A stretch of 64,000 nt of DNA from positions 930,001 through 994,000 of the forward strand of contig JAYWVB010000003.1 of assembly GCA_039881045.1 (NCBI GenBank). The letters are read 5' to 3'. Numbering within the stretch: the first letter of the stretch is position 1; every line of letters begins with the position of its first letter. Source of the DNA: Chaetomium olivaceum. Taxonomy: Eukaryota; Ascomycota; Sordariomycetes; Sordariales; Chaetomiaceae. Both the position numbers and the translations under genes were made by a program. Positions 63,885-64,000 of the stretch are shown in pieces. A model generated the notes under the pieces. That model saw only the letters and a program-made list of their open reading frames with translations, searched no databases and was not told the DNA's origin.

Positions 63885-64000
63885 GTCGGTTCTTGAAGAT
63901 GGATTGCGAATACGGATAACAACACTATACAGTAGCATAGAGTAACCACAAAGTCCGCAATCCCATACGTCCAGCCCGTTTCCCACTCCCCTCAAACGAC

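Overview
The window looks like nuclear DNA of a filamentous ascomycete, most likely a sordariomycete (inference). Genes are closely packed on both strands and split by short introns of about 50-90 bp with GTRNGT-like donors and CTNAC-like branch sites. Several genes are typical of this group: a QDE-1-like RNA-dependent RNA polymerase, dynactin p62 (Neurospora ro-2), a Zn(II)2Cys6 regulator, an HMG-box protein, an HsbA-like secreted protein, a DUF3632 protein and a DUF4360 protein. Three intron-containing tRNA genes (two Asp, one Pro) also fit. I built exon models by hand and checked the reading frame across every junction I cite.

Layout. 0.3-13.7 kb is mostly housekeeping: EXPERA-like membrane protein, unknown basic protein, Hsp70-like ATPase, dynactin p62, zinc alcohol dehydrogenase, small membrane protein, ribosomal protein eS7 and a class-I glutamine amidotransferase. 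14.6-16.0 kb is a broken kinase-like gene. 16.3-25 kb holds twinfilin, a membrane-anchored aspartyl-protease-like protein lacking both catalytic motifs, a small two-helix membrane protein and a calpain-like protease. 25-29 kb is gene-poor. 29-40 kb is accessory: two tRNA-Asp genes, a 2-oxoglutarate/Fe(II) oxygenase, an SMP-C2 protein, an acidic secreted protein, a carboxypeptidase broken by one stop, and a decayed small secreted protein. 40-44 kb carries two transcription factors. 45.3-49.4 kb is the RdRP. 51-54.7 kb holds a frameshifted GMC oxidoreductase, minisatellites and a Helitron-type helicase relic. 55-64 kb holds tRNA-Pro, a PEP mutase/isocitrate lyase family enzyme, a disordered protein, the DUF3632 and DUF4360 proteins and an enoyl-reductase-like MDR enzyme.

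Themes. (1) Five in-frame stops in three decayed loci are all TAG at positions where CAG would restore an open frame; one C-to-T change explains each and RIP-like mutation is one possible cause. (2) The RdRP, a core part of RNA silencing, changes frame exactly at a canonical -1 slippery heptamer (A AAA AAT). That is a base deletion, a sequencing error or, more interestingly, frameshifting. (3) A broken GMC gene, minisatellites, a Helitron relic and a tRNA lie together at 51-55.2 kb, suggesting a rearrangement-prone spot. I see no secondary-metabolite cluster, no CRISPR array and no intact transposon.
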